DNA from: Nocardiopsis sp. ATB16-24
Lineage (GTDB): Bacteria; Actinomycetota; Actinomycetes; Streptosporangiales; Streptosporangiaceae
Length of the DNA stretch: 64,000 nucleotides
Direction: 5' to 3'
Assembly: GCF_030271535.1 (NCBI RefSeq)
Contig: NZ_JASCXJ010000019.1
Coordinates: forward strand, 1 to 64,000
Below are positions 52,228 through 61,989 of the stretch, piece by piece. Within the stretch, counting starts at the first letter, position 1. Every line of letters begins with the position of its first letter. The notes under the pieces are model-generated. The model saw only the letters and a program-made list of their open reading frames with translations, made no database searches and had not been told where the DNA came from. A program made the translations under genes and the position numbers.

Positions 52228-52975
52228 TCATGATCCGCGGGCTTCCTGTATGCGGTAGTGGCAGTGCCGGACCTGCGCTTGGTGGGAGCGTCTGAATACC
52301 GACCGGACCAGCATGTGCTCCTGGGTGGACTCGGATCTGAACAGGGCGTGGAACAGGCGGGCGATCTCGTTGCAGGTCAACGCCACCACCCCGTCCGGAT
52401 CCGGATGGTGGCGAACCTCCCGCGGACGGCACAGGGATACGAACGCGTAGGCGACCATGGCCAGCAAGCTCCACCGGTGCCAGGAGGTCTATGTCCGCAC
52501 CCGGTGCTCATCCAGTCCGGCCAGGCCCTTGCCCTGGGCGAAGGACTCCTCCACTCGCCAGTAGTACCCGGCTACCGCCACCAGGCGGGCCAAAGGCACC
52601 GGCTCGGGGGCGTAACACCGGTGGAACGCCAGCTCACCAGTGATCCGATTGTGGCGCGGCGGCACCCACCACACCCCGGCCCGGTTCGCACGGCCGTGGA
52701 GGAGCGCCCAGTCATAGAAGCTCCCCCTTGGCGCCGGCCCTCGCGGAGCGCTTCTGCCAGGCGGTGCCGGGCAGCACACCGCCGGCTCTTTGAGCGGGAG
52801 CGGGCCGCGCGGGGTGGCCAGGCGGTCGGTGACAGAGACCGCCATCACGTGCCCGGTGCGGCGTTCCTCCAAAAAGGCGCGTAGATCGGGGTTGCGTCCG
52901 TAGACCTCGTCGGCGGCCACCCAGACGCCGGAGGCCGACGCCAAATAGGCGCGGGGAGTGACAAGACACAGGTCG
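52228..52975 (-). pseudogene. IS701-family transposase remnant with nonsense mutation
   Basis: DDE transposase signatures of the IS701 family are clear: GVWVAADEVYGRNPDLRAFL, then FYDWALLHG, TGELAFHRCYAPEPVPLARL and GYYWRVEESFAQGKGLAGLD. After EHRVRT an in-frame TAG (52491-52489) occupies the place of a conserved Trp codon. The sequence continues in the same frame with TSWHRWSLLAMVAYAFVSLC. The N-terminal part is missing or scrambled beyond about 52975. No terminal inverted repeats could be identified. The element is dead. Confidence 0.85.
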
Positions 52976-53253
52976 AGATCGGTGTCTGGGTCACTTAAGG
53001 GCCTCACGACCTCCCAGAACCCCTGGGTGCCAGGGTTCCTCTCGCACACCCGTAACGATCGGGGTAAGGCTGGTTGGTCGGGAAAGTTCTGCTGGACTGC
53101 GCCGGTGATGGTCGAAAAGATCTGTGAGTGCGGTGCGCGGCTGTGGATCCGGGTGCACCCCCGCCTCATCGGTGAGTGACGGGATGGGTGGTGCGCACTC
53201 ACCGACCCGGGATCGCGGCCCCGTGCACCCGCCGGAGCACCCCCCGAACACGC

Positions 53254-53293
53254 AAAAGCCCCTGACCACTGCGCTTTCGCGCTTGTCAGGGGC
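53254..53293 (-). terminator. Intrinsic terminator after tRNA-His
   Basis: On the minus strand GCCCCTGAC (53293-53285) pairs with GTCAGGGGC (53266-53258), and TTTT follows. It lies 13 bases beyond the tRNA end. Confidence 0.8.
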
Positions 53294-53305
53294 CTTCGCC
53301 TCTGG

Positions 53306-53378
53306 GGTGAGTGACGGGACTTGAACCCGCGACATCTTGGACCACAACCAAGTGCTCTGCCAGCTGAGCTACACCCAC
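53306..53378 (-). tRNA. tRNA-His (GTG anticodon)
   Basis: The minus strand reads GTGGGTGTAGCTCAGCTGGC at the 5' end, with anticodon arm CTTGG-TTGTGGT-CCAAG giving anticodon GTG. The T arm GCGGGTTCGAGTCCCGT is canonical. The acceptor stem pairs GTGGGTG with CACTCAC. The discriminator base is C, as expected for histidine. CCA is not encoded. IS and defence genes lie on its downstream side, a common integration neighbourhood. Confidence 0.95.
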
Positions 53379-53445
53379 CACGTGCGCCTGACCTCTCGGC
53401 CCTGCGTACGTATGAGATCTTAGCCGACTCTGAGGAGTGCTTCGA

Positions 53446-54105
53446 TCAGTTTTCGGCCGAGTCGTCTTCGGGTGCCCCGGCCGCGGCCTCGCGGGCCTTC
53501 CTTCCGGTGCCGCCGGCGACCACTTCGGCGGCGATCGCGCGGGCGGTGGCCGAGTTCGGACCGGGCTCGGGGACGAAGGCCGCGGCGCGGTAGTACCGCA
53601 GCTCATGGATGCTGTCGGTGATGTCGGCCAGTGCCCGGTGGCCGCCGTTCTTGTCGGGGCTGGCGTAGTACACGCGCGGGTACCAGCGGCGCAGCAGCTC
53701 CTTGATGGAGGACACGTCCACCATCCGGTAGTGCAGGAAATCGTCGATGCGTTTCATGTCACGTGCCAGGAACGTGCGGTCGGTGGCGATGGAGTTGCCG
53801 CACAGCGGGGCCTTGCGCGGCTCGGTCACGTACCGGCGGATGTGCTCCAGGACGAGGTCCTCGGCCTCCTCCAGGGTCACGCCCTTGTCCAGCTCGTCGA
53901 GCAGGCCCGAGGAGGTGTGCATCTCGCGCACGAAGTCGCCCATGTTGTCCAGTGCGGCCTGCGGGGGTCTGATCACGACGTCCACACCCTCGTCGAGGAT
54001 GTTGAGCTCCCTGTCGGTGATCAGACAGGCCACCTCGATCAGCGCGTCGCGTTCGAAGTCCAGGCCCGTCATCTCGCAGTCGATCCACACCAAACTGTCA
54101 TTCAT
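53446..54105 (-). CDS. orn: Oligoribonuclease (219 aa)
   Basis: A DEDDh exonuclease with [12 protein letters not shown] (Exo I), [17 protein letters not shown] (Exo II) and [15 protein letters not shown] (Exo III, with the catalytic His and Asp). Orn degrades 2-5-nt RNAs and pGpG, completing RNA and c-di-GMP turnover. The C-terminal 35 residues are an actinobacterial Ala-rich extension. The ATG at 54105 is at the standard position. It is an essential-type core gene flanked by tRNA-His. Confidence 0.95.
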   Translation of the reverse strand: MNDSLVWIDCEMTGLDFERDALIEVACLITDRELNILDEGVDVVIRPPQAALDNMGDFVREMHTSSGLLDELDKGVTLEEAEDLVLEHIRRYVTEPRKAPLCGNSIATDRTFLARDMKRIDDFLHYRMVDVSSIKELLRRWYPRVYYASPDKNGGHRALADITDSIHELRYYRAAAFVPEPGPNSATARAIAAEVVAGGTGRKAREAAAGAPEDDSAEN

Positions 54106-54151
54106 ACCGGTCAGCTTAGAGGTTCGCGCGGTATGACCGGGATGGTGAAGG

Positions 54152-54175
54152 GTGGCCGACGGCACCGTCGGCCAC
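54152..54175 (-). terminator. Hairpin terminator of the DUF2510 gene
   Basis: GTGGCCGACGG and CCGTCGGCCAC pair perfectly over 11 bases with a 2-base loop, 22 bases past the stop at 54197. No T-run follows. Confidence 0.65.
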
Positions 54176-54196
54176 GGCCACCCTTGCGGAAGGGAA

Positions 54197-56080
54197 TCAG
54201 TCCCAGACCCAGCTGTCGGAGACGCCGGGGGGAGCGCCCACGTTGAAGATCGCGTACATCCAGTCCCACACGTCCCAGAACTGGAGGTAGGCCAGGATGC
54301 CCAGGACGAGCACGACGAAGAGCAACGTGAAGCAGCCGCATCCGCAGCCGCGTCGTTTCTTGGGCTGGTGCGGGGGCCGCTGCTGGTAGGGCTGCGGGGG
54401 TCCTCCCGGGACTCCGGGCCGGTCCCACTGGGAGCGCGGAGGACCGCCGGGGTGGCCTCCGCCCATCGGAGGTGGACCACCGTGGCCTCCGCCCATCGGA
54501 GGCGGGCCGCCGTGGCCACCGGGCATCGGGCCCGGGACGGGCGGGTAGCCGGGCGGCGGGCCGGGGGGACGGCCCATCGCGTGCGGGGGCGGGCCGTGGG
54601 GGCCCTGTGGCGGGCGAGGAGGGGCTCCGCCCATCTGCTGGGGAGGCGGGTACCCGGGCGGCGAGTAGCCGGGGGGCTGCTGGTACCCGGGTGGGGGACC
54701 CAGGGGGGGAGGCTGGGGTCCGGAGTGCGGCGGGGAGGGGAACGCGCCGGGCTGGGGCCCGGAGGGGGCCGCGGGCGGTGCGGAGTATCCGTGCTGGGGG
54801 CCCGAGGGATGGGACGTGGGGGGTTGTCCACCGGGGAAGGGGCGGGCGGAGGGCTGGGGGCCCGAAGCCTGCTGGTCCGGCCGGGGCGGGGAAGGCCAGG
54901 GCGCGGCCGGTTGGGCGCCGCTGGGTGCGCCGGAGGCCGAGTCCGGGTTCTGCTCCTGGGGGGTGGCCTGCTCCTCGGAGTGGTGCCGTGCCTCCTCCCG
55001 CCGCTGCTCGGTCTCCTCCTGCCGTTCGGCGGCCTCTCGGAGTTCGGCCTCCTTACGTCGGCGTTCCTCCTCCTGGCGCTTGGCCGCCTCCTCCTCGGCC
55101 TGGCGGCGCTGTTCCTTGCGCTCCTCGGAGAGGTCGGCCCACCCCTCCTTGAGGTTGCCGAGGAACTTGTTGAACTTGCCGCCCTTCTTGCCGTCGTCCT
55201 CCTCCGTGCCCCCGGAGAGCGCGGGGTCGCCGGGTTCGAGCACGGCCGTTCCGGAGGTCTCGCCGCCGGTATCGGGGTCGAACACCGCGGTGCGGGGGGT
55301 CTGGCCGATGGCGTCGGGGTCGAACACCGCCGTGCGGGGGACCTCCTGGCCGACGCTGCCGCTCAGGTCCGACGTGGGGATCGCGTCATCGCTCAGGTCC
55401 GAGGTGGGAAGGTCGTCGTCGGTGAGGTCGGCGGTCGGCATCTCGTCGTCGTCCCGACCTCCCGGAGCGGACGGGTCGGTTCGCATGGCGGACGCGGTGG
55501 CGCCCAGGTCCGTGGTGGGTTCCTCGTCGCCGGTGTCCGATGTCGAGGAGGGGGCGAGGCGGATGGTGCTGGGCTCGTCGTCCACGGGGGCGGAGGAGGG
55601 GTCGCGTGCCCACGCCGGGTCGATCCGGATGGTGCCGGGCTCGTCGCCGATCTGGGGCGGGGAGGGCGGCGGGGGCGTGGCCTGCGAGGAGGGGTCCGGT
55701 GTCGAGGAGGGGTTGATGCGGATGGTGCTGGGTTCGTCGTCCACGGGGGCATCAGGAGCCGCCGCCGCTCTTTGTGCCCACGCCGGGTCGATCCGGACGG
55801 TGCCGGGTTCGTCGCCGATCTGGGGTTCGGGGGGAGCGGCCGGACCCAGGCGCACCGTCCCGGGGTCCTCCTCCTCGATCTCCATGGGAGGGGAGGGCTC
55901 CTGCCCGGAGCCGCCCAGAGAGGTGGTGGGAGCCTCCTCGTCGTCGGAGCCGCCGGTACCGCCCTGGAGTTCGCTCAGGGAACGGGTATGCCGTGTCCAC
56001 TCGTCACCGTTCCACCATCTGAGCGTTTGCGCATCGCCCTGCGGGTCGGCATACCAACCCGGCTCGATAGATCCACCCAT
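54197..56080 (-). CDS. DUF2510, Thr-repeat and Pro-rich single-span membrane protein (627 aa)
   Basis: An N-terminal DUF2510 domain ([20 protein letters not shown]) is followed by an acidic region. It has repeated Thr modules: DEPGT(I/V)RIDPAWA, DEPSTIR, PTSDLS and [10 protein letters not shown] charged coiled coil (about 320-375) and a long Pro/Gly/Gln region come next, then one C-terminal span (about 600-618) with a GCGCGCF pre-membrane Cys cluster. The Thr modules look like kinase targets for FHA-type readers; this is inference. It is probably anchored with most of the chain in the cytosol. No kinase gene is adjacent. Confidence 0.8.
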   Translation of the reverse strand: MGGSIEPGWYADPQGDAQTLRWWNGDEWTRHTRSLSELQGGTGGSDDEEAPTTSLGGSGQEPSPPMEIEEEDPGTVRLGPAAPPEPQIGDEPGTVRIDPAWAQRAAAAPDAPVDDEPSTIRINPSSTPDPSSQATPPPPSPPQIGDEPGTIRIDPAWARDPSSAPVDDEPSTIRLAPSSTSDTGDEEPTTDLGATASAMRTDPSAPGGRDDDEMPTADLTDDDLPTSDLSDDAIPTSDLSGSVGQEVPRTAVFDPDAIGQTPRTAVFDPDTGGETSGTAVLEPGDPALSGGTEEDDGKKGGKFNKFLGNLKEGWADLSEERKEQRRQAEEEAAKRQEEERRRKEAELREAAERQEETEQRREEARHHSEEQATPQEQNPDSASGAPSGAQPAAPWPSPPRPDQQASGPQPSARPFPGGQPPTSHPSGPQHGYSAPPAAPSGPQPGAFPSPPHSGPQPPPLGPPPGYQQPPGYSPPGYPPPQQMGGAPPRPPQGPHGPPPHAMGRPPGPPPGYPPVPGPMPGGHGGPPPMGGGHGGPPPMGGGHPGGPPRSQWDRPGVPGGPPQPYQQRPPHQPKKRRGCGCGCFTLLFVVLVLGILAYLQFWDVWDWMYAIFNVGAPPGVSDSWVWD

Positions 56081-56180
56081 GGGCGACAGACTAAGGGGTT
56101 TCGGACCGGTGATGAACCAGTGGTACCCCGTTCTCCCTGATCACGCGGCCGTGGGGCTTTTCGGTCCTATCGCGGTGTGC

Positions 56181-56810
56181 TCATCCGATCGCGGAGGGTC
56201 GCGGTCGTGGGGGTGTGTCAGGAAGCCGGAGGCGCTCGTCGGTGGGCGGAGCACAGCCCAGCAGTCGTGCGGTGTCGATGCGACCGGGCCCCTTGGAACA
56301 GGAGCCGGGGACCTGGTCGTGGCCGAAGTGGCCGCCCCGAGCCCACAGGCGCGCCGCGTCCTCGGCCGTGCCGCCGCCCGTTCCGGGCCGGCCCGCGGGC
56401 CAGACCCGGGCGACGCCCCAGGAGTCCAGCCACGCCAGGATCGGCTCTCGGCCGCACATCGGACCGTCGGTGAAGGGTTCCTCCCGCGAGGCGACCACCG
56501 CCACCACCAGACACACGCGCCCCTCATGGCCGTGGTCGAGAGGTCGGCCGTGGGGCCGGGTACCACCCAGGTCCAGGCGTCCCCGACGGGTCGCCGCCAG
56601 TGTCTGGACCACCTCTCCGGTCAGGGGGTTCCACACCAGGTGTGAGGTGTGTCCACCGTCCAGCATCCGCCGCGCCTCCTCGCGCGCGGACCAGGCCCGC
56701 GGATCGGATCCCGTCACCGTCCACACGGCGCGTGGAGCACCGATCCCCGCGGGCGCCGGGGCGGTGTCGCCACCGAGCCTCTCTGCTTCGGGCATCCACG
56801 CTCTCGCCAC
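56181..56810 (-). CDS. Peptidoglycan amidase-like hypothetical protein (209 aa)
   Basis: The GTG at 56810 has GGGAGG 4 bases upstream. The protein shows WNPLTGEVVQTLAA, RVCLVVAVVASREEPFTDGP, LAWLDSWGVARVWPAG and a C-terminal GGHFGHDQVPGSCSKGPGRI. The last motif resembles the end of N-acetylmuramoyl-L-alanine amidase-like domains (HxQVPxxxxxDPGxID). Similar stand-alone proteins occur in many actinomycetes. Whether it is an active amidase is uncertain, since the usual zinc ligands are not all evident. No signal peptide is visible. Confidence 0.62.
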   Translation of the reverse strand: MARAWMPEAERLGGDTAPAPAGIGAPRAVWTVTGSDPRAWSAREEARRMLDGGHTSHLVWNPLTGEVVQTLAATRRGRLDLGGTRPHGRPLDHGHEGRVCLVVAVVASREEPFTDGPMCGREPILAWLDSWGVARVWPAGRPGTGGGTAEDAARLWARGGHFGHDQVPGSCSKGPGRIDTARLLGCAPPTDERLRLPDTPPRPRPSAIG

Positions 56811-57045
56811 GGTCCTCCCCTTCCGTTCCAGGGGCGCTCCCGGCCCCTTTTTCTGGGTACGCCGGCGTGGGGGAGAAGTCCATAGCCCCTCGCCCCAAGG
56901 ACAGGGACTTGTCACCGGCGGGGTGTGTTCGGCCCGGCCGAGGACGGATCATCGGCCGGAAGGGGGGAGGGGGATCGCGCCGGAGCCACGAGAGCGGACG
57001 GGCCGCGGTGCCATGCACCACGACCCGTCCGCCTTGGGGCGAGGA

Positions 57046-58818
57046 TCACTCGGAGTCGCTCCCGGAGATGCGCAGGGAGAACGCCTGGAGGAAGATGTCA
57101 CCGATCTCGGTGGGGTCCTCCGTCATGTAGGCGGCGCCGCCGGTGGCCGCGGCGATCTCCTGGAGCGGCTCCAGGTTCTGCACGTCGGGTCCGAACGCGA
57201 TCGTGATGATCGGGATCGGCCGCGCCGGGTCCGAGATCGTGTCGATCTCGGACAGCAACTCGTCCAGTTCCAGCCCGCCGCCGGGGTTGTCGTCGTCGCC
57301 GTCCGTGAGCATGAGGATGACGTTGGTCCGGTCCGGCTGGTAGGTGCTCGACATCTCCTGGTAGGCGGCCAGGTAGGTGTCGTACAGCGCCGTGTCGCCC
57401 TGCGGCAACGGCTCCATGGAGGAGAGTGCCCCCGCCAGGACGTCCCTGTGCTCGGTGCCGTCGTCGGAGGTGGCCTGTAGTTCGCGGATGGGGGCGATCT
57501 CCTGGTGGTGCAGGCCGTTGTTGACGTCGGTGGAGAACTCCCACAGTCCCAGCTCGGAGGAGTCGGTGAACATCTGTAGCCCCTGCGTGGCGGCGGCGCT
57601 GGTCACCTGCATGCGGGTCATCCCGGTTCCGGGCACCTCCGCCAGCATCGACCCGGAGATGTCCACGATCGTCAGTACCCGGGAGTCCATCTTGAGCTGG
57701 TTCCAGGAACGGATCAGGTCACCGGCCATACCCTCGGACGGGTTGGGGAGTTCGGCCGGAGGTTCCTCGGAGAAGCCGGTCTCCTTGGTGAGCACGGAGG
57801 TGTCGATCTCCCCCTCGGGGCCGCGGAAGCCCTGTGCCAGGAGGTGCTCGCGGGCGTCGTCGCCGCGCACCGCCGCACGGAACTCCTCTGCGGCGCGGGT
57901 GATGTCGCTCTCCTCGCTGCGCACGATGTAGGGGTAGTCGAGGTAGTAGGTGCCGCCCTCCAGGTAGCCGGCCCGGGCGGTGGAGTCCCCGTGCGCGGCG
58001 TTGTAGCGCCACACGGCCTGCTCCGACATCACCATCGTCGGAGGGGCCTCGGCGGTGCCGCCGCTGAAGGCCAGGAAGGCCGACTCCTCGTCGGCGGACG
58101 CGCCCTGGTGCAGGGTCTGGAGGGCGGCGGTCATGTGCGCGTTGAAGGTGTCGGTGTCGGGGGTGGCCTCCTCCAGGGCCCCGTGCAGCAGGTAGAGCGT
58201 GCCCAGGCCGGTGGAGCTACGCGCGGGGTCGACCACGCGGACGGTGCGGTCCGTCTCGTCGGTCGGCGCGCCGGTGGGGATGACGTCCGTCCAGGTGGCG
58301 GGCTCCTCTCCGTCCTCGGCGAACTCGGCGAGTTCGGCCAGGACCAGGGGCGAACGGGCCACGGAGGTTCCGGTCTCGGTGATGACGGCGTCGCCGGCCT
58401 GGCTCTGCACCAGGCGCGGCCACACCGAGGAGTCGGGGATCCACACGTCGGAGTCGGTGTCGCCCATGGTGGCGCCCGCTCCGGTGATGCCGAACGCGAC
58501 GTTGGCGGAGTCGACCTGGCGCACCTGTACGTGCACGCAGCGCCCGTCCACCTGGTGTTCCTCGGTGTTGAAGTCGGCGGCGACGTCGTCCAGGGCCGGG
58601 ACCAGTTCCGGGCTGGCCGCGACGTCCAGTGTGATGGCCGAGCCTCGGCAGCCGTCGGACTGGCCGAACACGTACACGCCCGCCACGGCGAGGCCGAGCA
58701 CGATCACCAGGGCCGCGGCCAGGGCGGCGAAGGCGCCGCCGCGGCCGCGCCGGCGCCGGGATCGGCGAGAGGGTTCTTCTGCGTATCTTCCGCGGTGACG
58801 TCCCACAGCTTTCCTCAC
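57046..58818 (-). CDS. Membrane-anchored substrate-binding/vWA protein (590 aa)
   Basis: A basic N-terminus and one span (about residues 28-52) anchor the protein outside the membrane. Next is a periplasmic-binding-protein-like domain (about 60-370; ITLDVAASPELVPALDDVAA, SDVWIPDSSVW). A vWA domain (about 383-575) has a complete MIDAS DISGSM and LMLTDGDDDN. The domain pair is known in actinobacteria but its ligand is not. A paralogue lies immediately upstream on the same strand, so the pair arose by duplication. Confidence 0.85.
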   Translation of the reverse strand: MRKAVGRHRGRYAEEPSRRSRRRRGRGGAFAALAAALVIVLGLAVAGVYVFGQSDGCRGSAITLDVAASPELVPALDDVAADFNTEEHQVDGRCVHVQVRQVDSANVAFGITGAGATMGDTDSDVWIPDSSVWPRLVQSQAGDAVITETGTSVARSPLVLAELAEFAEDGEEPATWTDVIPTGAPTDETDRTVRVVDPARSSTGLGTLYLLHGALEEATPDTDTFNAHMTAALQTLHQGASADEESAFLAFSGGTAEAPPTMVMSEQAVWRYNAAHGDSTARAGYLEGGTYYLDYPYIVRSEESDITRAAEEFRAAVRGDDAREHLLAQGFRGPEGEIDTSVLTKETGFSEEPPAELPNPSEGMAGDLIRSWNQLKMDSRVLTIVDISGSMLAEVPGTGMTRMQVTSAAATQGLQMFTDSSELGLWEFSTDVNNGLHHQEIAPIRELQATSDDGTEHRDVLAGALSSMEPLPQGDTALYDTYLAAYQEMSSTYQPDRTNVILMLTDGDDDNPGGGLELDELLSEIDTISDPARPIPIITIAFGPDVQNLEPLQEIAAATGGAAYMTEDPTEIGDIFLQAFSLRISGSDSE

Positions 58819-59236
58819 GGGGTGGTGTACGGAACGAATGTCGTACGGGGGGATGTGTCGGTACGGGGCGAGCGGTACGGGAGGGTACGCGCCACCGGTG
58901 CGGTGAACGGGACCGCACGTGTCCTCGTGGTGGGAACGGTACTCAACGGTTCAGGTCGGGGGGATTTCCCCCGAAACGACCATGGGGTGGTGGAGCCGAA
59001 GAGGCCCCCGAGCAAACCTGAGTACAGTGCCGATTACCTCGGGAAATTCTCTTGATTCTACCCGTGCCTCCCGAGGGGAAGCGGTCGGGCCGAAACCTGA
59101 TTCCGATATCCGATCGAGACCCTCTCCGTGGTGGCCCCTCCCCCGGTACGGACCAGCGGGGGAGCCGGTGGTCCGGTTCCGTCCCTTCTTCGGTGGGCGG
59201 CCTTTCCGGGAACACCGCTTCCGAGGAGAGAGGTGT
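58819..59236. other. Intergenic region between the two vWA genes
   Basis: About 420 bases on the minus strand. The 59020-59060 segment is richer in A+T and may hold the promoter of the downstream vWA gene. No gene or clear terminator is seen. Confidence 0.4.
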
Positions 59237-61066
59237 TCAGTTGTCGCAGTCGGGCACGCACAGCCGCCGTGAGATGGAGCTGAGGAAGATGTCGCCGATC
59301 TCGTCCGGGTCCTCGGTGACGAACAACGACCCGCTGGTGGCCGCCGCGATCTGGCGCAGTTCCTCCGTCTCGGCCTGGGCTCCGAAGGCGATGATGAAGG
59401 TACTGACCGGACGTCGGGGGTCGAAGCGGTCCTGTAGCGCCGCGACCAGCTCCTCGTGGGAGATGTCGCTGGACCCCTCGTCCTGCCCGGCGGTCAGCAG
59501 GATGACGCTGTTGATCTTGTCCTCGTGGTAGTTGTCCTGCACCTGGTCGTAGGCGGCCAGGATGTTGTCGTACAGACGCGATTCGCCGCCCTGGACCGCG
59601 ATCTCCTCGGCCACCTCGATGAGCTCCTGGCGGCGGGTGCCCTCACCGCTTCGGTCCGCCGTGCCCAACTGGTGCATGTCCGCGGCCTCGTCGCGACCGT
59701 TCCGTCCGTACTCATCCGACATCAGCCACAGGCCCATGTCGGTCTCGTCGGGGAACAGTGACAGGCCCAGGAGTGCCGCCTGCCGGGCGATCTCCAACCG
59801 GGTCGGCCCCCCGTCCAGGTCCTCGGCCATGCCGGCGGAGGTGTCGGCGAGCACCAGGGTGCGGCTGGGCATCGACAACCGGTTCCAGTCGGTGACCGAC
59901 GCCAACAGGGCGTCCCCCGTCAGGTCCTCGTGGGTGGGCGGCTCCTCGGCGATCAGGCCGGGCTGCTGCGCCAGCTTCCGCGACGCGGTGCCGTCCGGCT
60001 CGCGAAAGCCCAGCTCGCGCAGGCGCGAACGATAGGTGTCCTGCCGCAGCACCTCGTACAGGTCGGCGGCGGCCGAGCGCAGCGCGGAGGACTCCGTGGT
60101 GGTGACGTAGGGGTAGTCCATACCGACGGTGCCCTCGATCGGGTAGTGGGCCTCCAACTGCGGCGCGGACGGGGCGCGGTCGGCGTTGTAGGACACCACC
60201 GCCTGCTCGGGCACCACGATCACCGGATCGACGCGCTCCTCGGCGGTCCGCGAACCGGTGTAGAAGGTGCCGAGGTCGATCTCCCCGAACGCGCTGTCGA
60301 GCTGCACGTCGCGTACGAAGTCGGTCATGGCGGTGTCGGCGTCGTCGCCGCTGCCGAGGTGACGGCGGACGGCGTGCATGACGGTCATGCCGTCCGCGCC
60401 GCGGTTGGGGTCGACCATGACCAGGGGGCGCTGGGGGTCGCGCTCGCCGGGCAGGACGAGGGTCCAGGGGGTGTCGTCGGGATCCGGCATGCCCTCGGTG
60501 CCCTCCGGTGCGGCCAGGACCACCGGGGAACTGGCCAACGAGGGCGGATCGGTCTCGATGACGTGCGTGCCGCCCTCCGACACGCGGGTCAGCTCGACCC
60601 AGGCCGAGGACTCGGGCACCCACACGTGCGGTGCGATGGTGGAGTCCCCGGCGCGGCCTCCGACCAGGGCCGTCATGATGCGGTGTGGAGCGATCTCGTC
60701 CACCTGCGCGTACACGCACTCGCCGCCGTAGACGGGGCGGTCGGAGTTGAACTCGTCGGCGGCCTCGCGCAACACCGGTGCGATGCTCTGGGTCGCCGAC
60801 ACGCGCAGGTAGCGCGTGTCATCGCATCCGAACATGTTCAGACCGAACGGGACCGCGATCGCGACGACGGCGATGAGAGCGACGACCATCGCGGTGACCC
60901 CCAGCGGCGACCTGAACACCCTGCGGGCGATCTCGGTCTTCGGCGAGGCGAGTCGGTGGCGTCCACTGGGCACGGGCACTCCGGGGATGTAGCTGTGGGC
61001 GGTCTCCGGCCGGTGGTCGTCCGGAAGCCGGTGGTGCGGGGCGGCCACGGGGCCGGGATCCCACAC
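59237..61066 (-). CDS. Paralogous substrate-binding/vWA protein with weak MIDAS (609 aa)
   Basis: The architecture copies the neighbour: a Pro-rich cytosolic leader, one span (about 56-78), a binding-protein-like domain and a C-terminal vWA domain. The MIDAS reads ADTSAGMAED, so the DxSxS is imperfect (Ala where the neighbour has Gly), and the end is CVPDCDN. GTG at 61066 is used, but the ribosome site is poor, so a start nearer residue 30 is possible. The two paralogues may form a heterodimer or bind different ligands. Confidence 0.8.
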   Translation of the reverse strand: MWDPGPVAAPHHRLPDDHRPETAHSYIPGVPVPSGRHRLASPKTEIARRVFRSPLGVTAMVVALIAVVAIAVPFGLNMFGCDDTRYLRVSATQSIAPVLREAADEFNSDRPVYGGECVYAQVDEIAPHRIMTALVGGRAGDSTIAPHVWVPESSAWVELTRVSEGGTHVIETDPPSLASSPVVLAAPEGTEGMPDPDDTPWTLVLPGERDPQRPLVMVDPNRGADGMTVMHAVRRHLGSGDDADTAMTDFVRDVQLDSAFGEIDLGTFYTGSRTAEERVDPVIVVPEQAVVSYNADRAPSAPQLEAHYPIEGTVGMDYPYVTTTESSALRSAAADLYEVLRQDTYRSRLRELGFREPDGTASRKLAQQPGLIAEEPPTHEDLTGDALLASVTDWNRLSMPSRTLVLADTSAGMAEDLDGGPTRLEIARQAALLGLSLFPDETDMGLWLMSDEYGRNGRDEAADMHQLGTADRSGEGTRRQELIEVAEEIAVQGGESRLYDNILAAYDQVQDNYHEDKINSVILLTAGQDEGSSDISHEELVAALQDRFDPRRPVSTFIIAFGAQAETEELRQIAAATSGSLFVTEDPDEIGDIFLSSISRRLCVPDCDN

Positions 61067-61365
61067 CGGAGGTGGGGAAGGCGAACCGTCACACGTCCTG
61101 GGGCGTCACATGGGTGTGCGGAGTGTGAGAGGCCGATGCGGACGAGGTTCCCTCCCAGGACCTTACTCGTTGGTAATGCGCGAGTGGAAGGGGCCGGCGG
61201 CGTCCCGGGACGACCGCGACGGCCACGACGAGGTGATCGCTTTGTTACGGTGCACACCGAGGAGCGGCCGAGGCTTCTCGCTAGGCTGTTGCTCCCCACG
61301 CCCACTCCTGTCTCACAGTCCCCTGTGGGCGTCCCCTGACACCGACCCCCGAGGGTTTTGCTGGC

Positions 61366-61968
61366 ATGTCCCCATCACATAGAGAGCATCGGAGCCGAGG
61401 TACCGTCGGCACGGTCCTGCTGGCCGGCGCCTGCTGCGCCGGTGCGGTCGCCTACGGGGTGATCGTGGGCCCGTCGATGATGCCGCCGCAGGAGGTGCGT
61501 ACCACCACGGCGATGATCACGCAGGTGGGTCCGGACGTGGAGGAGACCGAAGAGGAGGCGGTGGAGGCGGGACCGGTCGGTTCCCTACGGGTCCACGTGA
61601 GCGACCGTGACCGCGCCTGGGTGCAGACGATCACGTGCACCGGGGACCTGGAGGAGGACCACGAGGTCTGCGCCGAGGTGGCCAGGGCGTCCGAGGAGTT
61701 CCACGGCGACGCCGACGAACGGTCCGACGACGGGGTGACGGACGCCGAGAGCGTCGAACCGGAGGCCGCGGCCTCCCCTGGTGGGGAGCACCTCTTCACC
61801 GAGGTGCGTGAGGGGACCGTGTGCACCGACAAGCTGTACGGTCCCCAGGAGGCCGTCATCGTGGGCACCTGGGAGGGGCAGGAGATCGACACCACCGTCA
61901 CCCGCAAGGGCTCCTGCGAGGAGGCGCGCTGGCAACGCCTGCGCCCCCTCACCGACAGGATCGGCTGA
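61366..61968 (+). CDS. SSI-like protease-inhibitor domain protein (200 aa)
   Basis: A membrane or signal segment (about residues 14-35) is followed by a linker. A subtilisin-inhibitor-like domain follows, seen as TVCTDKLYGPQEAVIVGTWE and a later RKGSCEEARW, with the paired Cys of the family. The usual reactive-site loop CPMVYDP is not obvious, so inhibitory activity is uncertain. The centre is unusually acidic (EDHEVCAEVARASEEF). It lies 21 bases before the TrmH-type gene. Confidence 0.65.
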   Translation: MSPSHREHRSRGTVGTVLLAGACCAGAVAYGVIVGPSMMPPQEVRTTTAMITQVGPDVEETEEEAVEAGPVGSLRVHVSDRDRAWVQTITCTGDLEEDHEVCAEVARASEEFHGDADERSDDGVTDAESVEPEAAASPGGEHLFTEVREGTVCTDKLYGPQEAVIVGTWEGQEIDTTVTRKGSCEEARWQRLRPLTDRIG

Positions 61969-61989
61969 GGCGGGAGATAATCGTCCTCC

